Source: Thermococcus gammatolerans EJ3 (lineage in GTDB: Archaea; Methanobacteriota_B; Thermococci; Thermococcales; Thermococcaceae). From it: a DNA stretch of 64,000 nucleotides. This document shows, in pieces, positions 40,770 through 49,675 of this stretch. The translations under genes and the position numbers were made by a program. The notes below the pieces were generated by a model that saw only the letters and a program-made list of their open reading frames with translations, was not told the origin of the DNA and made no database searches. Numbering within the stretch: position 1 is the stretch's first letter; every line of letters starts with the position of its first letter. Location of the stretch: NCBI RefSeq assembly GCF_000022365.1, contig NC_012804.1:992001-1056000 (forward strand), written 5' to 3'.

Positions 40770-41735
40770 ATGGAAGACCTTCTGAAGGCTTTGGAGGAGA
40801 AGGACACGAAAAAAGTGGCAAGTCTGCTCTACTACAAGATCGACGAGCTCAGCGATGAGCAGCTTGAGGAGGTTCTGGAAAAGGCCGAAAAGCTCGCGCT
40901 GGAGAAGAAGGACTACGAGCTCTACAAGCTGGTCGTCTACTACTACCACGAGTTCCTGGAGGTTGACAAGATAAGCGAGTTCGAGGAGCTTGCCGAGAAG
41001 GAGGGCACCTTTGAGGCAAAGTTCCATTTAGCGGACCTTTACTTCCTCATCGGAGAGCTGGAGAAGAGCCTCGCGATGTATCAGGGGCTCATTGAAGAGG
41101 AGATCACGAAGGGCAACCTCGAGCACGTGGCGGAGATCTACCACAACATGGCCCTCATCGAGGAGGAGCTCCAGGACTACGAAAAGGCCTACGAACTGCT
41201 TGAGAAGGCCGAAAAGAACTACCGCGAGCTGGGGGATGAGGAAAAACTGCTCCACGTCCTTATTTACAAGGCCTACGTGAAGTTCGAGATGGGAGACACC
41301 TACGAGGCCAAGGCTATGCTGGCTGAACTGTTGCCGCGCATTATGGAGATTGGAGACAGGAGGCTTCTCACCGAGGTTCACCTGAGCTTTGAGGAGATGT
41401 TTGAAGAGGAGGATAACTACGACGCCGCCCTGCAGGAGTGCCTGTACTCGATGCTCTGGGCCCGGGGAACCGAGTACTACGACGTCGCCTTCGATGCCCT
41501 CGTTGATGTCTTCTGGCAGCTCTTCCTCGAGGACGACTTCGAGAGGATATACAACAACGCCGACATGTTCATCCGCGCCTTTCCGGATTTCGGAGCGTTC
41601 TTTGAGGGGGTCAAGTATCTGGCCCTCTTCAAGGACGGTAAAGTGAAGGAGGAAGAGCTCAAGAAGGTCCTCGAAAAGGTCGAGGATAGGAGACTACTCG
41701 ATCTCCTCGAGTTCCTTGGAGAGGCCGAGCTCTGA
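40770..41735 (+). CDS. TPR-repeat protein
   Basis: A 321-residue, all-helical, strongly acidic protein built from tetratricopeptide-like repeats (for example AEIYHNMALIEEELQDYEKAYELLEKAEKNYRELGDEEK). It probably scaffolds protein complexes in the cytoplasm. ATG 40770 follows GGTGAAG. Its 3' end overlaps the convergent DUF447 gene by 42 nt, an unusually long overlap. It is divergent from the 4Fe-4S gene and may share regulatory sequence. Confidence 0.85.
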   Translation: MEDLLKALEEKDTKKVASLLYYKIDELSDEQLEEVLEKAEKLALEKKDYELYKLVVYYYHEFLEVDKISEFEELAEKEGTFEAKFHLADLYFLIGELEKSLAMYQGLIEEEITKGNLEHVAEIYHNMALIEEELQDYEKAYELLEKAEKNYRELGDEEKLLHVLIYKAYVKFEMGDTYEAKAMLAELLPRIMEIGDRRLLTEVHLSFEEMFEEEDNYDAALQECLYSMLWARGTEYYDVAFDALVDVFWQLFLEDDFERIYNNADMFIRAFPDFGAFFEGVKYLALFKDGKVKEEELKKVLEKVEDRRLLDLLEFLGEAEL

Positions 41736-42311
41736 GGCCCACTCCACCATCTTTTTTGCGATCGGGTCTCTTCCCCCAAGACGCCCGTAGAGGCGGTAGT
41801 TTCTCAGCATCCTGCGGTAGAGTTCCAAGGCCTTTTTTCCCCGCGCAACCCCGAGCCTCGTGAAATCAACCGCCATCTCAATCAGCGCGCAGTCCGCACG
41901 GCTCATCGGCCTGGGGGAGAGCGAGCCCTCTATCTCCCCGACGGGGGTCATGGTTGCATCGAGGACACTCGTCGTCCCGATTTCATCAGAGTGCTCCTTT
42001 GTTTCCCACTCAACATCTCCGTAGAGGCCGGGAAGCCCCTTCACCCACCGGTATTTGCCTGCCTCAACGAACCCAAGCTCCTCCTCGGGTGGGATGTTTA
42101 GTGCAAGCCGAACGATCAAACCGGCGTCGTTGGTAAACTGAATTGAAACGTGGGGATGTTCCTTTATCTCCTCGGCGCTCTTTCCCCCGAAAAGCCGGAA
42201 GTGGAGCTTTGAGCCTTTCCTGACGACGCCGACCGGTGCAACGTTGTTCCTCGTCACGAGGAGAACCTCATAGACCTGGCCCTCAAGGAGAAATTTTAGA
42301 AGGGAAAACAT
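41694..42311 (-). CDS. DUF447 family flavin-binding-like protein
   Basis: A 205-residue protein that fits DUF447 (split-barrel FMN-binding fold): YEVLLVTRNNVAPVGVVRKGSKLHFRLFGGKS and SRADCALIEMAVDFTRLG. The family is archaeal and its reaction is not established. It lies 10 nt after the ABC ATPase gene in the same direction, so it may be co-transcribed with the importer. The start ATG at 42311 is preceded by CGGTGT. Confidence 0.82.
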   Translation of the reverse strand: MFSLLKFLLEGQVYEVLLVTRNNVAPVGVVRKGSKLHFRLFGGKSAEEIKEHPHVSIQFTNDAGLIVRLALNIPPEEELGFVEAGKYRWVKGLPGLYGDVEWETKEHSDEIGTTSVLDATMTPVGEIEGSLSPRPMSRADCALIEMAVDFTRLGVARGKKALELYRRMLRNYRLYGRLGGRDPIAKKMVEWASELGLSKELEEIE

Positions 42312-42321
42312 GGAAACACCG

Positions 42322-43383
42322 TCAGAGCTGTTTGGGAAGGACGAGGATGTCTTCCCTCTTTATGTAGAACTTCACTGGCATGGTTGGCCTGAGGTTCTCG
42401 ACGTCTTTGGTGCTTATGCTCCTCGCTATGAGCCTCGTGTCGTCGAAGATACCAACGACCTCGACGAAGAAGCCGTAGTACTCCACCAGGTCGACCTTGC
42501 CCTCCATCTCGACGGCGTCCTCAACGGGCTTGAGGTGAATCCTCTCGGGCCTTATGACAAGTGCAACGTCGTCCTTTTCCCCGGTGTAGTGGAGCCCCTC
42601 AAAGCGGAAGCTTCCGAACTCAACCGTAACGCGGTCCCCGTTCCTCTCGACGACTTTGGCGTGAATAACGTTTGTCTTGCCCATGAAGCTCGCAACGAAC
42701 TCCGTCCTAGGCCTCTCGTAGATCTCCCTCGGCGTCCCCACTTGCTCCACCGTTCCGACGTTCATCACGGCTATCCTGTCACTTATCGCCATTGCCTCCT
42801 CCTGGTCGTGGGTAACGTAGATAACGGTGATACCGAGCTCGCGCTGGATCCTCCTTATCTCCGAACGCATCTCAAGGCGAAGCTTTGCATCGAGGTTGCT
42901 CAGCGGTTCGTCGAGGAGGAGCAGCTTGGGCTCAACGACCAGGGCCCTCGCTATCGCTACACGCTGCTGCTGACCGCCGCTCAGCTGGGTTGGGTAGCGG
43001 TCCTCGAAGCCTTGGAGCTTCACAAGCTCAAGGGCCCACTTCACCCTTCTGTCTATCTCCTCCTTGGGGAGCTTTTTCAGCCTGAGGCCGTAGGCCACGT
43101 TGTCGTAGACCTTCATGTGGGGCCACAGGGCGTAGTTCTGGAAGACAAGCACAGCTCCCCTTTCGCTTGAGCTGAGGTTCGTCACGTCCTGATCGTCGAA
43201 CCACACCTTACCCGACGTCGGATAGTCCAGGCCGGCTATGATCCTCAGCGTTGTTGATTTGCCGCAGCCGCTCGGTCCGAGGAGCGTGAAGAGCTCCCCG
43301 TGCTTTATGTGAAGGTTTATGCCCTTGAGGGCGACGGTATCACCAAACTCCTTAACGACGTTCTCAAGTCTGACCTCAACCAT
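42322..43383 (-). CDS. ABC importer ATPase (FbpC/PotA class)
   Basis: A 353-residue ABC ATPase: Walker A GPSGCGKST, Q-loop FQNYALWPHM, signature LSGGQQQ, Walker B LLLLDEPLSNLD and H-loop VTHDQEEA. The C-terminal TOBE/OB domain (from about 240) is that of iron(III), polyamine, thiamine or sugar importers. It lies 9 nt after the permease gene and would power the transporter formed with genes 43393-47204. Substrate specificity cannot be read from it. Confidence 0.93.
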   Translation of the reverse strand: MVEVRLENVVKEFGDTVALKGINLHIKHGELFTLLGPSGCGKSTTLRIIAGLDYPTSGKVWFDDQDVTNLSSSERGAVLVFQNYALWPHMKVYDNVAYGLRLKKLPKEEIDRRVKWALELVKLQGFEDRYPTQLSGGQQQRVAIARALVVEPKLLLLDEPLSNLDAKLRLEMRSEIRRIQRELGITVIYVTHDQEEAMAISDRIAVMNVGTVEQVGTPREIYERPRTEFVASFMGKTNVIHAKVVERNGDRVTVEFGSFRFEGLHYTGEKDDVALVIRPERIHLKPVEDAVEMEGKVDLVEYYGFFVEVVGIFDDTRLIARSISTKDVENLRPTMPVKFYIKREDILVLPKQL

Positions 43384-43392
43384 CTTACCACC

Positions 43393-45609
43393 TCACGAGA
43401 GGCCTATGAAGGAGTACTTCTGCTTGGTTATCACGTTCACGAGCACTATTGAGATTATCTGCACCGTAATGAGTAGCACACCCAGGGCAGCCGCTATGTT
43501 CACGCTTCCAACGGCTGACATCATGATCTCCTTCATGTAGGCTGTTATCGGCGCGTTGGCCATTTTGAGGGAACCCAGGGTAATGCCCACGCTGGTTTCA
43601 CTCATGGAGTAAACGAAGCTCAGCATTGCTCCTCCGAAGACGTTGAGCGAGATGAGAGGCAGTATTATGCTCGTTATGGTCTTCCACCTGCTGGCACCGA
43701 GGTTCATCGCGGCCTCCTCAAGTGACACGTGCACCTGCTGAAGGCCCGCGTAGACTGACCTCGCTGCGAAGGGAAGGCGCCTTATCGAGTACGCCAGGAT
43801 GAGGACGTAGGCAGGGTTGAAGTGCTTGGGATCTATTGGATCGAGCGGTGTTCCCGGGAAGATCTGGTGGAAGAAGTAGAAGTATCCCATTGCCACGACT
43901 ATTCCCGGAACCGCCATGGGCAGGATGACTATGCTCTCGAGGACCGGCGTTAGTGCCCCCTTGAACCTGCTCGTTGCGTAGGACGATGTTATAGCCAGGA
44001 GAACTATGAGCACGACCGCTGCAGCTGAATAGGTGAGGCTGTTCACGATGTACCTCCTGACGTCTGGATCCAGGATCATTTTCTTCACGTACTTTGCTGT
44101 TATCTCGGTCTTTTTGCCCGCTGGAATGTTGAACATCGTCGCCTTGAAGGTGGAGGAGTTCAGGTTGAGCATGCCCGCACTTACAGTACCGCTCCCGGTT
44201 ATAGGGCCGAGCATCTGGGTGTGTATCGTTCCATTGTACTTGCTGGCTTTGCCCTGGAAGTCGGCGTAGATGATTTTGCCATCTACGGTGAACGTTCCAT
44301 CTTTTATGCTCACATTGCCAACGATGAAGCCGTTTAGAGTGCCGTTTATCTCGCCGATCAGGTTGGAGTAACCGTGAACCTTGCCCTGGAAGAACCACCC
44401 GTTTTTGGACGTCTCCACGACGCCGTTTTCAGGTAGCTGGACGTTGAAGTCGGGGTAAATGGTTCCGATGATCTGGGCGTTTATGTCTGTCACGTTTGTG
44501 ACTACCCTCTGCTCCTGAGTGAAGGCGAGCTTTACAACACCGGCCTGCGGCGTTATCGTGAACACGAGGAGTGGGAGGAGGACGAGGTATATTATGAGGG
44601 CCTGTCCGAGTCTGGGCTTCCTCACCCTCGGGGACCACCTTCCGCCCTTGCTGAGCATCGCGTACTGCCTAAGACCAACGTACTTCCTGATCCCGAGGAA
44701 AGCTAGAATGGCCAGGGCAAGCATGACTATGGCCAGGGCCGCTATGAGCGGGCTCCTCTCGCCGGTTCCGTAGAGGAACTTGCTGAACACCTGGTAGGAG
44801 ATTATCTTCTTGGCGAGGTTGTTGCTGTGGAAGACGATTGGCGCGGCGAGATCCTCGAGACTGAATATGAAGACGAGCGTGGCCCCAGCGGCTATTCCCG
44901 GAAGGGCGAGCGGGAACGTAACCGTCCTGAAAAGGTGGAAGCCCCTGCTCCCGAGGTTTTCAGCCTGTTCCTCAAGGCTGGGGTCGATGTTGATGAAGCT
45001 CGCGTAGGCGTTCAGGTAAACGATCGGGTAGTACGTTATCGCCTGGGCGAGCGTTACGCCGGCTAAGCCGTCTATCCTGACCCTGAAGTTGAAGAGGGCA
45101 TGGAGTATCGAACTGACGAGACCGTACTCGCTGAAGAGCTGCTGGACGACGTAGGCGCTCACAAAGGGGGTAACGAGCAGGGGTATGAAGAGGAGGATCC
45201 TGAAGACGTTCTTACCCGGGAACTCGTAGCGCGCCATCACAAAGGCGAAGATCGTACCCATTATTGAAGCCAGCAGGGTAACGATGGCCGCCACGATTAT
45301 TGAGTTCAGGATTATTCCAAAATCGAGCCCCTCAATTATGTACAGGGTCTCACCCGTACCAGGCATCTTAACGCTCTGGATGAGATGCCAGGAGGAAGGA
45401 AGCTTCATATAGTCCGAGTTCCACGTGAATATCTCCCTAAACCAGTGGAGGGATACACTCCCGTTGTAGGTGAACGCGATGGCCAGCATGGCCAGAACTG
45501 GGATTATCAGGAAGAACACGAGGTAGAGCAGGGGGAAAAGATAGGAAGAGATGACGAGAGGCTCCGGCTTGGGGATGCCGAAGAGCCTCTCGATCCACTT
45601 AGAGCTCAT
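43393..45609 (-). CDS. Fused two-domain ABC permease with a large extracellular insert
   Basis: A 738-residue permease with two BPD-transp-1 halves, each with an EAA loop (EEQAENLGSRGFHLFRTVTFPL near 213-234, and EEAAMNLGASRWKTITSIILPL near 650). This is the FbpB-type double permease of iron/thiamine importers. Between the first helix of the second half (about 335-355) and its next helix lies about 155 residues (roughly 365-520) of soluble, beta-rich, Asn-X-Ser/Thr-rich sequence that would sit outside the cell, three times longer than the loop at the matching place in the first half. The ATG overlaps the binding-protein stop (ATGA). Confidence 0.9.
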   Translation of the reverse strand: MSSKWIERLFGIPKPEPLVISSYLFPLLYLVFFLIIPVLAMLAIAFTYNGSVSLHWFREIFTWNSDYMKLPSSWHLIQSVKMPGTGETLYIIEGLDFGIILNSIIVAAIVTLLASIMGTIFAFVMARYEFPGKNVFRILLFIPLLVTPFVSAYVVQQLFSEYGLVSSILHALFNFRVRIDGLAGVTLAQAITYYPIVYLNAYASFINIDPSLEEQAENLGSRGFHLFRTVTFPLALPGIAAGATLVFIFSLEDLAAPIVFHSNNLAKKIISYQVFSKFLYGTGERSPLIAALAIVMLALAILAFLGIRKYVGLRQYAMLSKGGRWSPRVRKPRLGQALIIYLVLLPLLVFTITPQAGVVKLAFTQEQRVVTNVTDINAQIIGTIYPDFNVQLPENGVVETSKNGWFFQGKVHGYSNLIGEINGTLNGFIVGNVSIKDGTFTVDGKIIYADFQGKASKYNGTIHTQMLGPITGSGTVSAGMLNLNSSTFKATMFNIPAGKKTEITAKYVKKMILDPDVRRYIVNSLTYSAAAVVLIVLLAITSSYATSRFKGALTPVLESIVILPMAVPGIVVAMGYFYFFHQIFPGTPLDPIDPKHFNPAYVLILAYSIRRLPFAARSVYAGLQQVHVSLEEAAMNLGASRWKTITSIILPLISLNVFGGAMLSFVYSMSETSVGITLGSLKMANAPITAYMKEIMMSAVGSVNIAAALGVLLITVQIISIVLVNVITKQKYSFIGLS

Positions 45610-47204
45610 CCATTCACCTCCTGGAGAACCTTCTGGTACTTGGCCTTGGCGGCGTCGCGCCACTCCTGCACTATAGTGTCCTTGAAGTTCGGATCCTTGA
45701 GGATCTTGTCGTTGATCTTCTCGGCGTACTCTTCGGTGAAAGTGACGGTCTCTCCGGTTTCGGGGTCCTTGAACTGGATCGGAGCGGTCAGCTCGTCCTT
45801 GAGCCTCTCAAAGGTCTGGTCGTCTATCTTGCCGGACTTGTGGGCGTTCACGATAGCCATCCATGCCCTGTGGAGCTCCTCGTTGGTGTCGACGAGTGTG
45901 GCTTTGAAGTACTGCTGCATTGCGTAGATCGTCTTGAGGGCCCTCTCATCATCGAACTGTATTCCCCGCGTGTGAAGGGCGAGGTAGTAAGCCGTCCTGA
46001 GGTCTTGTCTCTGCTGTCCCTCCGGTGTGTTGAAGATCGACGGGTTAACCGGAAGCCTGTTAACCTCCTTGTTCAGCCATATCTTCTGACCCTCGGTGAG
46101 AACCCAGTAGATGAAGGCCTGAGCGGCCTCCGGGTGCTTGGAGGACTTGAGGAGCGCTATGGGGTCGCCGTTTATGATGCTCTCCCCCTCGGGGATGATG
46201 TAGACACAGTCCGGGTTGAGCTGCATCGCGGTGTAGCCGTAGAAGTCAATTGTGTTTCCTGCCGCTATGTCCCCGGCGATAACGGCCTCTCTAACGGCAT
46301 CGCTCGCATCGTAGATCCTTGAGTTGGCCGCTATGAGGGTGAGGATCCTCCATCCCTGATCCCAGCCGAAGGCCTGGAGGATAATCTGGTAGATCCTCGT
46401 GTTGGAGGTGCTCCTCGTTGGATCGGCTATACCGTACTGGGGCGGGTCTCTTGCCCATGCCTCGCTCGCTATGTCCTCCCACTTCTTGGGCTCTGGAAGA
46501 CCCCACTTCTGAAGGGCCTTCTTGTTCTCGGTGAATCCGAAAGACGATAGTGCAGCGGCAATCCAGTAAACCTTGCCGTCGTTATCCTTCCTGACCATGG
46601 GCATTCCCGCTATGGTCTCGGAGATGTTCGTGCCAAGGAGTGAGAGTATCTTCTCGTCGGTTATTGGGGCGAGGTAACCCTCGGTGTAGAGGGTGTCGAA
46701 GAGGGTCGGACCTCCACCCCATCCGACGTCGGCAACGCCCCTCTTGATGAACTCAACCCACTGGGACTCGGTTGCCTTGATAAAGCGGATTTTGGTGATG
46801 TGGTACTCCTTGGCGATATCGCTCTTGAGGAAGTACTCCTTGGCTAAACTCTGAATCGTCGTGTCGTGCCTGGTAAGGATTATGAGCTCGACGTTACCCT
46901 GCTGGGGGGTTGTTGTGGTGTGGGTTACCGTTGTGGTGGTCTGGGGGGCAGTGGTGGTCGTCTGAGTGGGGGAAGTAGTTGTCTGGGTCTGGGAAGTTGT
47001 TGTCTCGCCCTGGGTTGAGGTCGTCGTTTCCGAGGGAGATACAGTGTACTCATTGCTAGTAGTCGTCTGTGATGCCGAAGAAGTCGTGGATTTGGTGGGG
47101 CTCTCGCTTGAGCTGGTGCTCCCTCCTCCACCGCCGATACACCCGGCGGCCACGACGCTAAACAGAACCAGGAAGACAACAAGGAAAGCGGCGGTCTTTC
47201 TCAT
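45606..47204 (-). CDS. ABC transporter substrate-binding lipoprotein
   Basis: A 532-residue protein. It has a lipobox-like end of signal peptide, VVAAGC with Cys22, then an about 75-residue Ser/Thr-rich linker, likely O-glycosylated, then a type 2 periplasmic-binding domain (from about 105: LIILTRHDTTIQSLAKEYFLKSD) with AALSSFGFTENKKALQKWGLPEPKKWEDIA and SIINGDPIALLKSSKHPEAAQAFIYWVL. This resembles iron(III) or phosphonate-binding proteins (FbpA-like). It is first in the importer operon, with a TATA at about 47240 and the site GGGGTGAAGG. Confidence 0.9.
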   Translation of the reverse strand: MRKTAAFLVVFLVLFSVVAAGCIGGGGGSTSSSESPTKSTTSSASQTTTSNEYTVSPSETTTSTQGETTTSQTQTTTSPTQTTTTAPQTTTTVTHTTTTPQQGNVELIILTRHDTTIQSLAKEYFLKSDIAKEYHITKIRFIKATESQWVEFIKRGVADVGWGGGPTLFDTLYTEGYLAPITDEKILSLLGTNISETIAGMPMVRKDNDGKVYWIAAALSSFGFTENKKALQKWGLPEPKKWEDIASEAWARDPPQYGIADPTRSTSNTRIYQIILQAFGWDQGWRILTLIAANSRIYDASDAVREAVIAGDIAAGNTIDFYGYTAMQLNPDCVYIIPEGESIINGDPIALLKSSKHPEAAQAFIYWVLTEGQKIWLNKEVNRLPVNPSIFNTPEGQQRQDLRTAYYLALHTRGIQFDDERALKTIYAMQQYFKATLVDTNEELHRAWMAIVNAHKSGKIDDQTFERLKDELTAPIQFKDPETGETVTFTEEYAEKINDKILKDPNFKDTIVQEWRDAAKAKYQKVLQEVNG

Positions 47205-47376
47205 AAGCCTTCACCCCTGCATCATTCTTGCCCTTCACTTTTAAGGTTTTGTCACTAACTTTGGATCAATTTTGGGAAACTATCGGTGTGTTTTTGCACC
47301 ACCGTGTTAATATCGCTTTTGGTTCAAGCACAGGTTTAAAAGGTGTGGGGGATCTTTAGTGGAATGGATGGTGAAG

Positions 47377-48171
47377 ATGAAGGCTTCAGTTGAGGCGAGG
47401 AACCTGACGATATACTACGGAAAACAGGTGGCCCTCAGCGACGTGACCTTCCAGCTCGGAGCCTCGGAAACACTGCTCCTGCTCGGACCAAACGGCGCTG
47501 GAAAGACGACCCTCCTCAGAACCATAGCCGGCTTTCACACTCAATACACGGGCGAACTTTTGATATTCGGGAAAAAGCCAGAGGAAGCCAAGGAGCTGGT
47601 GTCCTACGTCCCTCAGAGCCATTCTCTAAACGAGAACGTTCCCCTGACTGCCCTGGAGGTAGTGGCCATGGGCGCGATCTACAAGAGGGGTCTGATACAC
47701 CGGAAGATTCCCCCCGAGATCGAAGAACGGGCCCTAAATGTGCTCAGTTTTGTGGGTCTTGAGAACGTTGCCAACAAACTCTTCAGGAACCTCAGCGGGG
47801 GACAGAAGCAGAGGGTTCTTCTGGCAAGGGCACTCGTCAGCGATCCCAAGCTGCTCCTCCTAGACGAGCCGCTCTCGGCCCTGGATCCATCGGCGAGGGC
47901 CGAGGTAACGTCTGTCTTGGACAGGATAAAGAAAAAGAAGAACATAGCCATGATAATAACGACCCACGATATAAACCCTCTCCTCGAGATAGGCGACAAG
48001 GTCATGCTCATCAACAGGCGGATGATCGCCTTTGGAAAACCTGACGAGGCCCTGACCGACGAGATAATCAAGAGCGTCTACGGCCCAATGGCGAGGGCGA
48101 TAAAGGTTGAAGAGCGCCTCTACTGCATAACGGGAGACTTCCACATTCACGTTAGGAGGGATAGGAAGTGA
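47377..48171 (+). CDS. ABC transporter ATPase (metal, ZnuC-like)
   Basis: A 264-residue ABC ATPase: Walker A GPNGAGKTT, Q-loop YVPQSHSLNEN, signature LSGGQKQ, Walker B LLLLDEPLSALD and H-loop THDINPLLE. It is closest in type to the zinc/manganese importer ATPases (ZnuC/MntB). The start ATG 47377 follows GGTGAAG. Its stop overlaps the permease start codon by 4 nt (GTGA), so both are co-translated. A binding protein is not encoded here. Confidence 0.9.
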   Translation: MKASVEARNLTIYYGKQVALSDVTFQLGASETLLLLGPNGAGKTTLLRTIAGFHTQYTGELLIFGKKPEEAKELVSYVPQSHSLNENVPLTALEVVAMGAIYKRGLIHRKIPPEIEERALNVLSFVGLENVANKLFRNLSGGQKQRVLLARALVSDPKLLLLDEPLSALDPSARAEVTSVLDRIKKKKNIAMIITTHDINPLLEIGDKVMLINRRMIAFGKPDEALTDEIIKSVYGPMARAIKVEERLYCITGDFHIHVRRDRK

Positions 48172-48989
48172 TCCCCGAGTTCATGCTCCGGGCCATACTC
48201 GCAAGCATCACAATAAGCGTCCTCCTGGGCCTGTTGAGTCCTTTGATAAACATGAAGGGCCTCGCGTTCCTCACCCACGCACTCTTCCACGCCCTCCTCT
48301 TCGGTGCCGTGCTGGGCATGATACTCGGGCTGGTGTTCAACAACCTCTCCCTCGTTATGGCAGTGGCGACCTTGATAACGGTTCTCATAGTGCTGACGAT
48401 AGCGGAACTTGAACGCCTCGGCTTCTCCTCCGATTCAGCGGTGGGAATTGTGGCCAGTTTTGTGGCGGGCTTAACGGTTCTCGGCTTTGGCGTGCTCTAC
48501 AAGCTCATGGCCGGCAGGCCGTACTTCCCGCTCACCGAGAACGTGGTTTCCTATCTAACCGGCGAGCTCTTTCTGATAACCCGGGAGAACCTCCTGACTC
48601 TAACGGGTCTCGGGTTTGCAATACTCCTCGTGCTCCTTCTGTTTTACAGGGACTTCCTGTACATAAGCTTCGACATGGAGGGCGTTGAGAGCTACGGGGG
48701 GAGGGCCAGGTTCTATCTCGTTCTCCTCTACGTCCTCGTTGGCCTGGTTGGTTCCCTCATAGTTCAGAGCGTCGGTCTCGTTACCCTTCAGGTGGTCGCG
48801 GTTCTGCCGGGGGCGATAGGACTTATGGTAAGCGACAACTTAAAGAAGGTCGTTCTGACGAGCCTGCTCGTCACGCTGACTGTTCAGCTCTCCTCCGTGA
48901 TCATAGCTTATTTCACCTCCATTCCCCCGAGTGGAATAGCAACGATAATCCTCGGTATAGTCTACGGGATCCTGCTGGTCAGGAAGTGA
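48168..48989 (+). CDS. ABC transporter permease (metal, ZnuB-like)
   Basis: A 273-residue protein with about 8 membrane helices of the ABC-3 family that serves zinc, manganese or iron importers. It has LLSPLINMKGLAFLTHALFHALLFGAVLG, with the ...FxTHALxH-type histidine near the channel, and VLPGAIGLMVSDNLKK, the ABC-3 coupling loop. It starts at GTG 48168, overlapping the ATPase stop (GTGA); ATG 48183 is an alternative. It pairs with the gene before and is followed by RNase HII. Confidence 0.9.
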   Translation: MIPEFMLRAILASITISVLLGLLSPLINMKGLAFLTHALFHALLFGAVLGMILGLVFNNLSLVMAVATLITVLIVLTIAELERLGFSSDSAVGIVASFVAGLTVLGFGVLYKLMAGRPYFPLTENVVSYLTGELFLITRENLLTLTGLGFAILLVLLLFYRDFLYISFDMEGVESYGGRARFYLVLLYVLVGLVGSLIVQSVGLVTLQVVAVLPGAIGLMVSDNLKKVVLTSLLVTLTVQLSSVIIAYFTSIPPSGIATIILGIVYGILLVRK

Positions 48990-48994
48990 TCGGA

Positions 48995-49675
48995 ATGGGG
49001 AGGAAGATAGCCGGGATAGACGAGGCCGGGAGGGGACCGGTCATTGGCCCGATGGTCATAGCGGCTGTGGTCGTTGATGAGGAGAAGCTGAAAAGTCTGG
49101 AGGAGCTGGGGGTAAGGGACTCAAAAAAGCTCACCCCTGGGAGGAGGGAGCGGCTCTTTGATGAAATAATTGCGCAATTGGATGATTATGTAATCATTGA
49201 ATTATGGCCAGAAGAGATAGACTCCAGGGAGGTAACGCTCAACGAGTTCGAGGTTGAGAACTTCTCGAAGGCCCTGAACTCACTGAAGGTTAAACCGGAC
49301 GTTGTCTATATCGACGCGGCCGACGTCAAGGAGGGGCGCTTCGGGGAGGCCATAGGCAAGTTGCTCAAGTTTAAAGCGGAGATAGTTGCCGAGCACAGGG
49401 CGGACGATAAGTTTGTTCCGGTTTCAGCCGCCTCAATCCTCGCGAAGGTGGTGAGGGACAGGGCAATTGAAAAACTCAAGGAAGAGTACGGGGAGATCGG
49501 ATCCGGTTATCCCAGCGATCCGAGAACGAGGGACTTCTTGGAGAGGTACTACCGCGAACACGGCGACTTTCCGCCCATCGTGAGGAGAACGTGGAAAACA
49601 GTGGAAAAGATACGAAAAAAGCTGGAATCGGAGAGAAAAGGATCTCAGCTAACCCTTGATTCGTTCGTTGTCTGA
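48995..49675 (+). CDS. rnhB: Ribonuclease HII
   Basis: A 226-residue enzyme that removes RNA from RNA/DNA hybrids. It has the DEDD active site starting IAGIDEAGRGPVIGPMV (D9, E10), then VRDSKKLTP, VYIDAADVK and VPVSAASILAKVVRD. The last residues GSQLTLDSFVV resemble a PIP box (QxxLxxF-hydrophobic), as in other archaeal RNase HII, so it probably binds PCNA. GTG 48986 in a 4-nt overlap (GTGA) is an alternative start; ATG 48995 begins the conserved core. The 3' end overlaps the convergent glycosyltransferase by 31 nt. Confidence 0.95.
   Translation: MGRKIAGIDEAGRGPVIGPMVIAAVVVDEEKLKSLEELGVRDSKKLTPGRRERLFDEIIAQLDDYVIIELWPEEIDSREVTLNEFEVENFSKALNSLKVKPDVVYIDAADVKEGRFGEAIGKLLKFKAEIVAEHRADDKFVPVSAASILAKVVRDRAIEKLKEEYGEIGSGYPSDPRTRDFLERYYREHGDFPPIVRRTWKTVEKIRKKLESERKGSQLTLDSFVV

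Noticed and set aside
42310-43170. Antisense open frame of 286 codons opposite the ABC ATPase
   Set aside because: Opposite a gene with all ABC motifs; no start signals or domain of its own.
46900-47130. Dense short repeats in the substrate-binding lipoprotein gene
   Set aside because: They encode the Ser/Thr-rich linker and are low-complexity codons, not a CRISPR array or insertion element.
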